NCBI GenBank assembly: GCA_964522665.1
Contig: CAZFVY010000076.1
Span: forward strand, 1 to 35,685
Direction: 5' to 3'
Source: CAZFVY01 sp964522665
GTDB taxonomy: Bacteria > Verrucomicrobiota > Verrucomicrobiia > Limisphaerales > CAZFVY01
DNA length: 35,685 nucleotides
Below, one piece after another: positions 25,036 through 33,160 of this stretch. Each line of letters begins with the position of its first letter. The first letter of the stretch is position 1. A program made the translations under genes and the position numbers. A model generated the notes under the pieces. The model was not told the origin of the DNA. It worked only from the letters and a program-made list of their open reading frames with translations, and did not search any database.

Positions 25036-25371
25036 CTACGCAACCTTCGCTTGCGTCGGTGGAATTTGTTCCACGAGAATAGTTTCAGCGAGTTTCGAAC
25101 TAATCCCGAGGCGGGCGTTGCAGACCTGGCAGATGATATTGGTATGCTGACTGAGCAGCTTGATCCGTTGCTCTTCACAGAAGCCCAACTCGCGCAGGCG
25201 GTGGTTAATCTCAGGAGTCGCGGAAAGGTGTTTGATGCGGACGGAAACGCCCGCCTTGACTTGATTCAATTGCAACGTCGCGGGCGGTGGCCCAGACTGG
25301 GCGCCAGTCTCTGAAGGTGGCCGCGAGTTCTTCACAGGACTGAAGTTAGCCGCGTTGAGACTCGGTTGCAA
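25036..25371 (-). CDS. Second FeoA-domain protein
   Basis: 111 residues. A Pro/Ser-rich N-terminal ~32 residues precede a FeoA domain (LNQVKAGVSVRIKHLSATPE, then HRLRELGFCEEQRIKLLSQ, ending LAETILVEQIP). It differs from the feoA next to it by an extra C81-QV-C84 pair in a variable loop and by C65. The only upstream start codon is TTG at 25371; a GTG at 25335 is the other candidate, and neither has a clear ribosome binding site. Double feoA genes ahead of feoB are known in other phyla, where one FeoA may have a separate regulatory role. The Cys pair could bind iron or another metal; this is inference. Confidence 0.85.
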   Translation of the reverse strand: MQPSLNAANFSPVKNSRPPSETGAQSGPPPATLQLNQVKAGVSVRIKHLSATPEINHRLRELGFCEEQRIKLLSQHTNIICQVCNARLGISSKLAETILVEQIPPTQAKVA

Positions 25372-25458
25372 GAGGCTTTGCCAAGGCTGGGTAAGACAAT
25401 TCTTCTCGTAAAGACGAGGAACCCGACTGGTCAGCGTCAGCTACACCGCCACCCGGGC

Positions 25459-26592
25459 CTATTCGGCGACATAGATTGGTTCCCTGATTTCATTCAAGAG
25501 CGAGAAATTATGGACTTTCTCGAGCAGCGACTGCGACATCCGGCTCCCGGCCGCCACGAGCAACGTGCCGTCCTTCGTTTCAATCGCGGCCATCAAGGTT
25601 TGCCCTACCTGCAAATCCTTCATCGAAAGGGGCTTGCTGCCGCGAGGCGGAGCATAAACCAGGCAAGCCATCGCGGCGTCCACCACGCGCCGATCAAAGC
25701 GTCCCGAGCGGGCGTGCATCTGTTCGACAATTTTCGCTTTGGTCACCCCGTAATTCTCCAACTCGATCAGCTCCGAAACCACTTTCAAGATCCGCGCTCC
25801 GATGGGAATATCCTGGTGGGCCAAGGCGTCTTCGGGAAAGCCGGAGCCATCGAAGTTCTTGTTTTGGTAGCGGACAATATTGGCGACCGACTCCAGGCGC
25901 GGGATCGCCGCCAGCAGAGCACGTCCGGTTTCCGGCACCCGGCTGACCATCTCCCGTTCCACCACATTCAGGGGTATTCGACCGCGCACCTTCTGCATCA
26001 CGGGAGGAGGAATCGTCAAATAACCGATGTTGCAAAGCATGGCCCCGACTTCGACCTCCCAAGTCTCGGTCAGGCCAAGGCTGGCGGCGACCTCCACCGC
26101 GTAATCGCGGATTTTCATACTGCGATTGACGATCTCCGGCTCGGCCACGCCCAGCAACTCCGTCAGCATTTTCACGCTGCCGTTAAGCGTTTCTTGGAGC
26201 AATTGTCGCTCGGCGTTGGCCAGTCGATAGTGCTCCGCGGCTGATTCGACGGCCGCGAGTAGCGCGTGCGGCGGGAACGGCTTGTTGAGGAATTGAAAGA
26301 TGTGGGCGGCGTTGACCGCTTCGATGGCGACTTTCGGATCGGAATCCCCCGTCAATACGATGCGCACCGTTTTTGGCGATCGCTTCATCGCGAACGCCAG
26401 CAACTCAAGGCCACTCATCCCGGGCATGTGCAGGTCGGCCACCAGCACGGCGTAAGGCCCGTGGCGCGTCAGGTAATTCAAAGCCCGCTCGCCGGTCGAA
26501 GCGGAGTCAAAAACAAAGCGCTTCTGCAACGCGGTTTGATAGAGCGTCAACACGTGTGGATCATCGTCCACCAATAGAATCCTTTCACTCAT
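25459..26592 (-). CDS. Response regulator with degenerate HD-GYP output domain
   Basis: 377 residues from the ATG at 26592 (MSERILLVDDDPH). The receiver domain is intact: acidic D9-D11, phospho-acceptor D53 (VADLHMPG), T81 and K104. The C-terminal part (~140-340) follows the HD-GYP layout of cyclic-di-GMP phosphodiesterases (RpfG type), but the signature residues are lost. The HD pair is C187-N188 in AMLCNIGYLTIP, the HH-type motif is NIVRYQNKNFDGSGFP, and GYP has become GFP (251-253). It therefore probably does not hydrolyse c-di-GMP and acts as a binding or scaffold module. The last ~40 residues (VGQTLMAAIETKDGTLLVAAG) form a small beta-rich tail. It lies 87 bp upstream of the second feoA gene on the same strand; a cognate kinase is not visible. 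Confidence 0.85.
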   Translation of the reverse strand: MSERILLVDDDPHVLTLYQTALQKRFVFDSASTGERALNYLTRHGPYAVLVADLHMPGMSGLELLAFAMKRSPKTVRIVLTGDSDPKVAIEAVNAAHIFQFLNKPFPPHALLAAVESAAEHYRLANAERQLLQETLNGSVKMLTELLGVAEPEIVNRSMKIRDYAVEVAASLGLTETWEVEVGAMLCNIGYLTIPPPVMQKVRGRIPLNVVEREMVSRVPETGRALLAAIPRLESVANIVRYQNKNFDGSGFPEDALAHQDIPIGARILKVVSELIELENYGVTKAKIVEQMHARSGRFDRRVVDAAMACLVYAPPRGSKPLSMKDLQVGQTLMAAIETKDGTLLVAAGSRMSQSLLEKVHNFSLLNEIREPIYVAE

Positions 26593-26778
26593 GCGAGCGC
26601 CCCGCCGGAAGAATAGAAGAGGCGAGACAGTATGTAAAATGAAACTTCCTTGCCACCGGGATCGCAACTTATCGACAGGTAAAATGGTCGTTCGGGCGGC
26701 ACGTGAGAATCGTCTCGCTTACCGCTGCGCGCGACGGCGGCGGAGAGGGACGAGCGAGAAAAGCGCGGCTCAACGGCT

Positions 26779-29700
26779 CTACTTCGCCTGGGCCAGGCGA
26801 TCGACGTCTTCCAATTTAGGCGCGCGGTAAAATCGGATTCCAGCCGTGGGAAAGGAGCTGCTGGTTACCAACATTTGGCCGTCGTCCGAGAACAAGGCTG
26901 AGTTTAGGCCACCGCCCACGCGGCGGTCAGTCAACAGCTCTTGTTGCGTGGCGACATTCCAAAGCTTCAGCGTGCTGTCCGCGGCGGTCGTCGCCAGCGT
27001 CCGTCCATCGGGCGAAAAGGCCACCGAAGATGGCGGCTGTTTGTGGCCCAGGCAGACGCCGGTTAGCCGCCCTGTGGCCGCATCCCAAAGGCGAATAGCG
27101 TCATCGGTCTCTTCGGGGCCGCCCGTGGTCGCGAGAACCCGGCCATCGAATGAGATCGCCGCCACGGAGTTGGGCGGGTCAATCCGCAAAGTTGACCGCA
27201 ACGAGCGATTGGCTACGTCCCAGAGTCTGACCGGGCCTCGGCGTCGGCTCCACGTCACCATCGTTTTGCCGTCACCCGAGAAATGCGCTTGTTCCGCTTC
27301 AATCGTCAGCGGGGCGCGGGCGCCGTCCAGGTCCTGCCAAATGAGATTTGAATCGCGCCCTCCGCTAATCAGGCTCCGGCCGTCCGGCGTGAGCGCGACA
27401 AAACTGACGTTCCCGCCAGAAACCTTGATCGTCGCCGGCTCGCCGCCGCCAGCCTTCCAGAGTTTGACTCCGCCGTTTCGCAGGCCGACCGCCATGACCT
27501 TCAAGTCCCCGCTCAACGCCACGGTCGGAAACCAAAAGCTCGACCGCTCGATGTCAAAGCGCGCTTCAATTTGGCCATTGGCAACGTTCAGGATCGCGAC
27601 CGCGGCCTCCCGGTCATCGACCGCCGCCAACGACTTACTGTCCGCGGAAAAGGCGAGCGGACGCCAATCGCCCGGGATCAGTTCATCGCTCGCCTCAGCG
27701 CGAATGGGCCAAAGATTAAGCCCGCCATCCTTGGCGCCACTGACGATCGATTTTCCGTCCGCTGAAAACGCAATGGACCAAACCTCGTTCAGGTGACCGT
27801 GCAAGGTTGCGACCCGGCGCCGGGTGGCGAAGTCCCACAAGCGGATCGAGTGATCCCAGCTGGAAGTCGCCAGCGTGTGCCCGTCCGAGCTGAACGCCAC
27901 GGAAGTGATGGCGCCCGTGTGTTCGACTCGCTGCGGATCGTCGGGTAGCGCCGCCATTTCCTTTCCGGTCCGCGCGTCCCAGACGCCCAGGACGAAGACC
28001 CCTTTCGCCGATGGTCGATTTCGCGGCGCCAGCACGTATTTGCCGTCGGGAGAGAAGATGACACGGTGAAACCGGCGAAACGGCGGTTCCGCGACAACCT
28101 CCGCGGAATTCTCCAATTCGACCGGCGCCTGCTGATCGGTCAACGACCGGAGGACGATGCCGGAGCGAGAGCAGACCGCCAGCGTGTCACCGTCGGGGGA
28201 AAACGCCATCGGCCCGAAGTTCTCGGCGAACAAGCGCCCGAGGCTTCGGGTTCTGGTCTCCAGCAAACGAACTCCTTCGCGACTCTCAGTGGCCAGCCAG
28301 AGGCCATCCGGCGAAAGCGAAATCGCGCCGCCTAAACTGGGGATTGCCCCCTGCCCGCTCCAATCATTTGTGTTCCAAATGTGAACCGAGTCCCGACCGG
28401 CGGCCCACAATTGGCGCCCGTCCTTGGAAAAGCAGATCGTCGAAGCTCCAGCCGCCAGGTTGGTCACCAGGCTGCGGGCTGCCACGTCCCAAATCAGCAG
28501 GCGATCTCCGAGTCCCGCGGCCAGCAGGCGCGAGTCCGGGGACAGGGCGATCGCCAAGACATTGCCGGGTTGCGCCGGAAAAGACACATGCTCGCTGCCT
28601 TGGCTGAGCTTCCAGAGGTAGCGCCACTCGAACCCGCGCAAATCCGTCTCTTCGAGGCGGGAGCGTCGCTTGTTGATGAGCTGCACGGCGCGCCCATAGT
28701 TGCCCTCCGCCATCGAGACCTGGGCCAGGTTGATGTCGGCGACGTACTCGTTGAGGCGCGCGGAGGCCTTCTCCCGTTCCGCCCGACGCCGCAATTGCGC
28801 CTCGCGCCGCTGTTCGGCTTCGGCTACCTGTTCGGCGGTGGTCGCCCGGACCGCCTGCCAGACGCTGACGCCGGCCCCGGCGATCAACGTGGTCGCGATT
28901 ACCGTCGCCGCGGCAAAGGCTCCTCGATTTCGGCGCAGCATTTTCCGCACGCGATAAAGATTGCTCGGCGGGCGAGCGACGACCGGCTCATTCTCCAGGT
29001 AGCGCATGATATCAGCCGAGAGGTCACCGGCCGTCGCGTACCTTCGGGAACGGTCTTTCTCGAGCGCTTTCATGACGATCCAGTCCAGATCGCCCCGGAC
29101 CGCGTGAACCAGCTTCGAAGGCTCCAGCCCTCGCCGGTGGGCTAGCGCGGTCACGTCGCCCGACGGCATGGCTGTCAGTCGCGCGGAGGGCCGGGCCGGC
29201 TCGGTGTCAAGAATCGTTCGGCGGCAGGCGTCAAGGCCCGATTTCAGCAGGGTCTGGGCGTCGAACGGCGTCTTGCCGACCAACAATTCGTAGAGCAGGA
29301 CCCCGAGCGAATAGATGTCGCTGCGGGTGTCGATATCCAGGCCACTCATGGCCGCCTGTTCGGGGCTCATATAGGCCGGCGTCCCGATGAACGCGGTAAA
29401 CGCGGTAAAAACCGTGTTTTCCGTCAGGCGTTGCTCGGTCGCCTTGGCGACGCCAAAGTCGATGACTTTCGGCACCGCGGCGCCGTCTTGAGTCGTGACG
29501 AGGATATTCGAAGGTTTAATATCCCGGTGAATGATCCCCTTTTGATGGGCATGCTGGATGGCGTGACAGACCGTGACGAACAGCCGCAAGCGGTCCTCCG
29601 GCGGCAGGCTCCGTTGATCGCAGAACTCCGTGATCCGAACACCGGGGACCAACTCCATGACGAAATAGGGCCGCCCGGCTTCCGTCGCTCCGGCGTCGAG

Positions 29701-30183
29701 TACCTTCGCGATGTTCGGGTGATCCATCAACGCCAAGGCCTGGCGTTCGGCCTCGAAGCGGGCGATCACGCTGCGCGTGTCCATGCCGGACTTAATGATC
29801 TTGAGGGCCACTTGGCGGCGCACCGGCTCCTGTTGCTCGGCCAGGTAAACAATGCCGCATCCGCCTTCACCGATTTTCCGCGACAACTTGTACCGCCCGA
29901 TGAGGTCGCCCTCGTGTTCCGCTACGGTCTCAACGGTCGCGGTATCCCCTTCCTCCGAATTGTTCGGGCGCCGCGCGGACGAGATTTCCGCCGCCGGCGT
30001 TTCCAGGAACTCCCCCATCTCCTCGGCCTCGCGGAGCAGTCCCTCGACCCGGCGACGCAACCCGGGATCCCGCCCACACACAGCCGCCAGGAAGACCGAA
30101 CGCTCCGGCCGCGGTTGATCCAACGCGCCCAAAAACAGCTCGCGTTCCCGCGCCCGAGACGCGGCCTCAGGTTCAACGTTCAT
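26779..30183 (-). CDS. Transmembrane Ser/Thr protein kinase with C-terminal WD40 repeats
   Basis: 1134 residues. An N-terminal helical segment is followed by a Hanks-type kinase domain (~98-395): glycine loop IGEGGCGIVY (104-113), K128 in VALK, HRDIKPSN (219-226), DFGVAK (242-247), and GTPAYMSPEQA (267-277). All catalytic residues are present. A membrane helix (421-442) is followed by a charged coiled-coil (~447-480). The extracytoplasmic part (535-1120) shows about 13 WD-type strand ends such as LLIWDV, LGVWDA, IRLWDF, LKLWNV, enough for roughly two beta-propellers. Receptor kinases of this build are typical of Planctomycetes and Verrucomicrobia and are often next to TIGR02999 ECF sigma genes, as here (sigma gene 747 bp upstream). 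Signal and targets are unknown. The ATG at 30183 has GGAA 6 nt upstream. Confidence 0.93.
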   Translation of the reverse strand: MNVEPEAASRARERELFLGALDQPRPERSVFLAAVCGRDPGLRRRVEGLLREAEEMGEFLETPAAEISSARRPNNSEEGDTATVETVAEHEGDLIGRYKLSRKIGEGGCGIVYLAEQQEPVRRQVALKIIKSGMDTRSVIARFEAERQALALMDHPNIAKVLDAGATEAGRPYFVMELVPGVRITEFCDQRSLPPEDRLRLFVTVCHAIQHAHQKGIIHRDIKPSNILVTTQDGAAVPKVIDFGVAKATEQRLTENTVFTAFTAFIGTPAYMSPEQAAMSGLDIDTRSDIYSLGVLLYELLVGKTPFDAQTLLKSGLDACRRTILDTEPARPSARLTAMPSGDVTALAHRRGLEPSKLVHAVRGDLDWIVMKALEKDRSRRYATAGDLSADIMRYLENEPVVARPPSNLYRVRKMLRRNRGAFAAATVIATTLIAGAGVSVWQAVRATTAEQVAEAEQRREAQLRRRAEREKASARLNEYVADINLAQVSMAEGNYGRAVQLINKRRSRLEETDLRGFEWRYLWKLSQGSEHVSFPAQPGNVLAIALSPDSRLLAAGLGDRLLIWDVAARSLVTNLAAGASTICFSKDGRQLWAAGRDSVHIWNTNDWSGQGAIPSLGGAISLSPDGLWLATESREGVRLLETRTRSLGRLFAENFGPMAFSPDGDTLAVCSRSGIVLRSLTDQQAPVELENSAEVVAEPPFRRFHRVIFSPDGKYVLAPRNRPSAKGVFVLGVWDARTGKEMAALPDDPQRVEHTGAITSVAFSSDGHTLATSSWDHSIRLWDFATRRRVATLHGHLNEVWSIAFSADGKSIVSGAKDGGLNLWPIRAEASDELIPGDWRPLAFSADSKSLAAVDDREAAVAILNVANGQIEARFDIERSSFWFPTVALSGDLKVMAVGLRNGGVKLWKAGGGEPATIKVSGGNVSFVALTPDGRSLISGGRDSNLIWQDLDGARAPLTIEAEQAHFSGDGKTMVTWSRRRGPVRLWDVANRSLRSTLRIDPPNSVAAISFDGRVLATTGGPEETDDAIRLWDAATGRLTGVCLGHKQPPSSVAFSPDGRTLATTAADSTLKLWNVATQQELLTDRRVGGGLNSALFSDDGQMLVTSSSFPTAGIRFYRAPKLEDVDRLAQAK

Positions 30184-30930
30184 GGTTCCGGCGAGTTTCT
30201 ATCAGGTCCAAAGCTGAAAGTCCTTTGAAATACGTCGTGGCCTCCGCGAAAAAGCTTCGCCGCCCGGACAACATTATCCGAGGCTCGCTCGGGGGGGAGG
30301 GTGTCGAGGGCTATCGGCAATCAAACAGTCCGACTTCCGGGCGCCCGTTGACACAGTGGAGGTTGTCCCTATTCTCAACCACAGGTCTTCCTAAAGCGCC
30401 GCGGAAGTCGAACCAAAGCTCAATCCGGTGACGGTGTGAAAAGCACCGTTTTCCGGCAATGTCCACCGTCCCGCCCCGGGCATCGAAAACGCCGCCCGCC
30501 AGCCGCCGAGGACGGGTTCAGGCGACAGCGAAAAGGGCGACCGACGGCGAAGACGCCGGCCACCCAATGTTCCCAGTACTAGCGGCCTCCTAGCAAAAGG
30601 CCCCAAGTTTGAGGAAATTCGCAGGTTCGTTGCCATTTTTTCGATACGCCGGCCAATTGCCGTCACTTATACATGCGCAAACCGCCCCCCGAATCCGCAA
30701 AGATTCTTTTCAAAACGAACCTATTCACGCGCGTTCGAGGCGGCCGTGCCACGGTGAATGGGAAGGTTCGTTGGAAGATGTTGGGCGGAAAGGCGGGCGT
30801 TCTCGTCAGAATTACCCCGTTCCGCGGTTCCGAGTTTGGCGGGATTCGCGCGGGAGGCAACTGCGTGACATTCGACCCGGGGCGCCTCTTGCGGGGAGGA
30901 CGCGACCGTTCCCAGAATTGAACTCCGGGA
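30184..30930. other. 747-bp gap between kinase and sigma genes
   Basis: Neither strand gives an ORF with a recognisable domain; a long plus-strand frame from 30609 runs antisense through the sigma gene and is a GC artefact. The stretch holds a plus-strand promoter-like site (30348-30375). About 55 bp downstream is a short hairpin (ACGGTG 30431-30436 with CACCGT 30444-30449) followed by TTT. Together they could make a ~75-nt RNA divergent from the kinase gene. Decayed coding sequence cannot be excluded. Confidence 0.45.
30348..30375 (+). promoter_or_regulatory. Promoter-like site with no known gene
   Basis: A perfect TTGACA (30348-30353) is followed after 16 bp by TATTCT (30370-30375). This is the best -35 box in the window. 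It points away from the kinase gene into non-coding sequence. The product, if any, is unidentified. Confidence 0.5.
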
Positions 30931-31488
30931 CTAACCTTTACCACGGATTTCGCGATGCAAGCGCACTCGGGCATACGCCCAAAGGTTTTCGGCGGTTCGC
31001 TTGGCCAAGCCGAGGGCGGACGCGGCCTCGGCCATCGTCATCCCCACGAAGTAGCGCAATTTCACCAATTCCGCCGCTTCGGGGTCATCTTCCGCCAGCG
31101 TTTCCAGCGCCTCATGCACCGCCAGAAGCTCATCGGCGGGGGCGGCCAGGATCAACGCCGATTCGTCAAGCTCGACCGTGGCCGCGCCCGAGCCGCGTTT
31201 CGCGGCCTGTTTGCGCCGGGCGCGCTCGACGAGGATTCGGCGCATCGCCTCGGCCGCGGCGCCAAAAAAGTGCGCGCGGTTCGCCCAAACCTGGTCGTTT
31301 TCAACGGTCAGGCGCAGCCAGGCTTCATGCACCAGCGCGGTCGGCTGCAAAGTGTGATCGGCCGGTTCGTTCGCCATCCGGCGAGCCGCCAATTGGCGCA
31401 ATTCTTCATAGACCAGCGGCAGCAAGCGACCTGCCGCTTCTTCGCCTTCGTGCTCCACCGAATTCAACAGTTGGGTCACTTCACTCAT
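30931..31488 (-). CDS. ECF-type RNA polymerase sigma factor (TIGR02999 family)
   Basis: 185 residues. Region 2 (~20-95) contains LPLVYEELRQLAARRM, TLQPTALVHEAWLRL and the helix FFGAAAEAMRRILVERARR. Region 4 (~125-180) ends in the helix-turn-helix MTMAEAASALGLAKRTAENLWAYARVRL. This is the ECF subfamily expanded in Planctomycetes, Verrucomicrobia and Acidobacteria, whose members usually sit beside Ser/Thr kinases rather than anti-sigma factors. The kinase/WD40 gene downstream fits that pattern, and phosphorylation-dependent control is the likely mode. No anti-sigma gene is visible. The ATG at 31488 is ~18 nt from the predicted transcription start, and the promoter has a TATAAT box bracketed by an inverted repeat. 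Confidence 0.93.
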   Translation of the reverse strand: MSEVTQLLNSVEHEGEEAAGRLLPLVYEELRQLAARRMANEPADHTLQPTALVHEAWLRLTVENDQVWANRAHFFGAAAEAMRRILVERARRKQAAKRGSGAATVELDESALILAAPADELLAVHEALETLAEDDPEAAELVKLRYFVGMTMAEAASALGLAKRTAENLWAYARVRLHREIRGKG

Positions 31489-31492
31489 TCAA

Positions 31493-31534
31493 AAATCGCA
31501 TCGCCGGGCGAGATTATACGCCAAGATGCGATTT
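31493..31534. promoter_or_regulatory. Inverted repeat bracketing the -10 box of the ECF sigma promoter
   Basis: AAATCGCATC (31493-31502) is repeated as its exact reverse complement GATGCGATTT (31525-31534). The arm centres are 32 bp apart, about three helical turns. The TATAAT box (31513-31518) lies midway. One arm is in the 18-bp promoter spacer and the other in the short leader, so a protein holding both arms would occlude the promoter. Confidence 0.6.
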
Positions 31535-31542
31535 CGCGCCAA
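31513..31542 (-). promoter_or_regulatory. Promoter of the ECF sigma gene
   Basis: On the minus strand TTGGCG (31537-31542) and a perfect TATAAT (31513-31518) are spaced by 18 bp. The predicted start near 31506 leaves a leader of about 18 nt. This resembles a housekeeping sigma70 promoter rather than an autoregulated ECF promoter. Confidence 0.72.
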
Positions 31543-31703
31543 CGTCTGTAGTGACACGCAAACCAGGCGGTTGGTTACACCGGGGCGGGCGGATGCATCG
31601 AGGGGCGGCGCCCAGCGTCGCACCCGAGTTGCCGGGTTCCACCGCCAAACCCGATCCACCAGCGAGCTTTCCTACGAATCGAATCGGTCTCGTGGGGATT
31701 CAA

Positions 31704-33047
31704 TCAAGGTTGTGGGCGGCTTGGCTCGACTTGAAGCAACGTCAGGCGCCCCACGCGCAACCCGTCCATTTCCTCCACTCGAAGCTCGAATTTGCCCATC
31801 GGGACGCGATCGCCGGCTTTCGGAAAGCCGCCCAGGCGGTGCGTGACCAATCCGCTCGTCGTGTTGATCCCTTCCTCATGAACCGGCTCTCCGACCAGTT
31901 CCGACAGTTCATGGAGCGGCAGCGAGCCGGACAGTTCCCATCGTTGCGGCCCCGTCTTCACGAGCAATGGCTTTTCCTGGTCAAATTCGTCCTGGATCTG
32001 GCCAACCAACTCTTCGAGAATGTTCTCCAAGGTCACCATGCCGACCGTGCCCCCGTACTCATCCACCACGATGGCCAGGTGTAGTTTGCGTTCGAGGAAT
32101 AGCTGCAGAACCTTCTCCAACCGCGCCGTCTCCGGGACATAGATCAACTTGCGCGCCGCCGCGGCCAAATCACCACCCCGCTTGGCTCGCATCCGCAAGG
32201 CGAATAAATCCTTGATATGCACCACGCCGAGCGTGCGGTCGATGTCACCGGCCTCGCATAATGGGAAACGCGAGAAGCGCGTTTTTTCGGCGATATCCAG
32301 GCATTCGGTCAGGCTGGCCTCGGTGTCGAGTCCGACGATTTCATTGCGCGGGCGCATAACGTCCCGGGCGATGCGTCGGCGCAGGTCGAGGGCGTTCAGG
32401 ACGATTTCCCGCCCCAACGCGCTGCCGGCGCCGCGCTGGTTGGAGGCGCCGAGCAAGAGGCGCAGTTCATCTTCGGAATGGACCCGTTCATCGACGCCAG
32501 AGGGATCGAGGCCAAACCAGCCTAAGAGCCAGCGCGCCCCCCGGTTCAACGTCCAATTCGCCGGATACGATATTAGGTAGAAGCCGCGGATTATTGGCGC
32601 GATCCACAGGGCGATTGGCGCCGGCTTCTGAATCGCGAGCCATTTCGGCGCCAATTCGCCGGCGACGATATGCAGGAAAGTAATGACCGTGAAACCGACC
32701 GAGAACGAAATCGAGTGGCGCCATTCCACGGATTCGATGTTCAGCCAGGAAAGGACCGGCCCCAACAACGCGTCGAAGAGCGGCTCGCCGATCCAGCCCA
32801 AGCCGAGGCTGGCCATCGTGATCCCCAACTGGGTGGCGCTGAGATAGGCGTTGAGGTTGCGGAGAATGCGCCGAGCCATCTTCGCCCGCCGTTGACCTTT
32901 CTGCTCCAACGCCTCGAGCTGCGTGTCGCGAACCTTGACCAGCGCGAATTCCGCCGCCACAAAAAATCCGTTGAGCGCCACCAACGCCGACGCGGCCAGG
33001 ACCTTGAGGCCGACGCCGAAGAATTGGGAGCCACCGTAATCGGTCAT
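31704..33047 (-). CDS. CNNM/CorC-HlyC family membrane protein (third of three)
   Basis: 447 residues from the ATG at 33047, chosen because GGGAG lies 5 nt upstream; an ATG at 33107 is less well placed. A DUF21/CNNM membrane domain (~1-190) includes LVALNGFFVAAEFALVKVR and GELAPKWLAIQ. Two CBS domains follow (~205-340; RDVMRPRNEIVGLD, FSRFPLCEAGDIDRTLGVVH, IVVDEYGGTVGMVTLENIL). A C-terminal CorC_HlyC domain (~350-445; WELSGSLPLHELSELVG, then THRLGGFPKAGDRV) completes it. Proteins of this family are linked to Mg2+/Co2+ export or homeostasis; the older name hemolysin is misleading. The gene is last in a run of three paralogues on one strand, so the set is probably one operon. Confidence 0.93.
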   Translation of the reverse strand: MTDYGGSQFFGVGLKVLAASALVALNGFFVAAEFALVKVRDTQLEALEQKGQRRAKMARRILRNLNAYLSATQLGITMASLGLGWIGEPLFDALLGPVLSWLNIESVEWRHSISFSVGFTVITFLHIVAGELAPKWLAIQKPAPIALWIAPIIRGFYLISYPANWTLNRGARWLLGWFGLDPSGVDERVHSEDELRLLLGASNQRGAGSALGREIVLNALDLRRRIARDVMRPRNEIVGLDTEASLTECLDIAEKTRFSRFPLCEAGDIDRTLGVVHIKDLFALRMRAKRGGDLAAAARKLIYVPETARLEKVLQLFLERKLHLAIVVDEYGGTVGMVTLENILEELVGQIQDEFDQEKPLLVKTGPQRWELSGSLPLHELSELVGEPVHEEGINTTSGLVTHRLGGFPKAGDRVPMGKFELRVEEMDGLRVGRLTLLQVEPSRPQP

Positions 33048-33160
33048 ACCGTCTCCCGCCGAGCGGCGTCCGGCCAAGGCTCGAGTGAAGCGCCCGAAGT
33101 GCGCCATCCTCGAACCGATGCCGTCCGACCGGCTACCGCGCCTGCCCGGATTGGCGTCAT
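33044..33160 (-). CDS. Possible 38-codon ORF bridging two CNNM genes
   Basis: The ATG at 33158-33160 overlaps the TGA of the upstream CNNM gene (33157-33159) as ATGA. Its own TGA (33044-33046) overlaps the ATG of the next gene (33045-33047), again as ATGA. The predicted peptide (MTPIRAGAVAGRTASVRGW and 19 more residues) is Arg/Ala-rich with no membrane segment or known domain. It may be a real small protein, a leader whose translation couples the two genes, or chance in GC-rich DNA. Only the two exact overlaps support it. Confidence 0.3.
   Translation of the reverse strand: MTPIRAGAVAGRTASVRGWRTSGASLEPWPDAARRETV

Noticed and set aside
29385..29415. Apparent 9-bp tandem duplication in the kinase gene (TAFTAF)
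   Set aside because: The segment before GTPAYMSPEQ has the usual length for this kinase group (TLFTQF-x-x-F type), so no insertion is needed to explain it.
30391..30666. 91-codon minus-strand ORF in the kinase/sigma gap
   Set aside because: No domain, no ribosome binding site, and composition like neighbouring shadows. Not supported as a gene.
30609..32084. A 491-codon open frame on the plus strand
   Set aside because: It runs antisense through the ECF sigma gene and into the CNNM gene, is Arg/Pro/Ala-rich and shows no domain. It is a GC-driven shadow.
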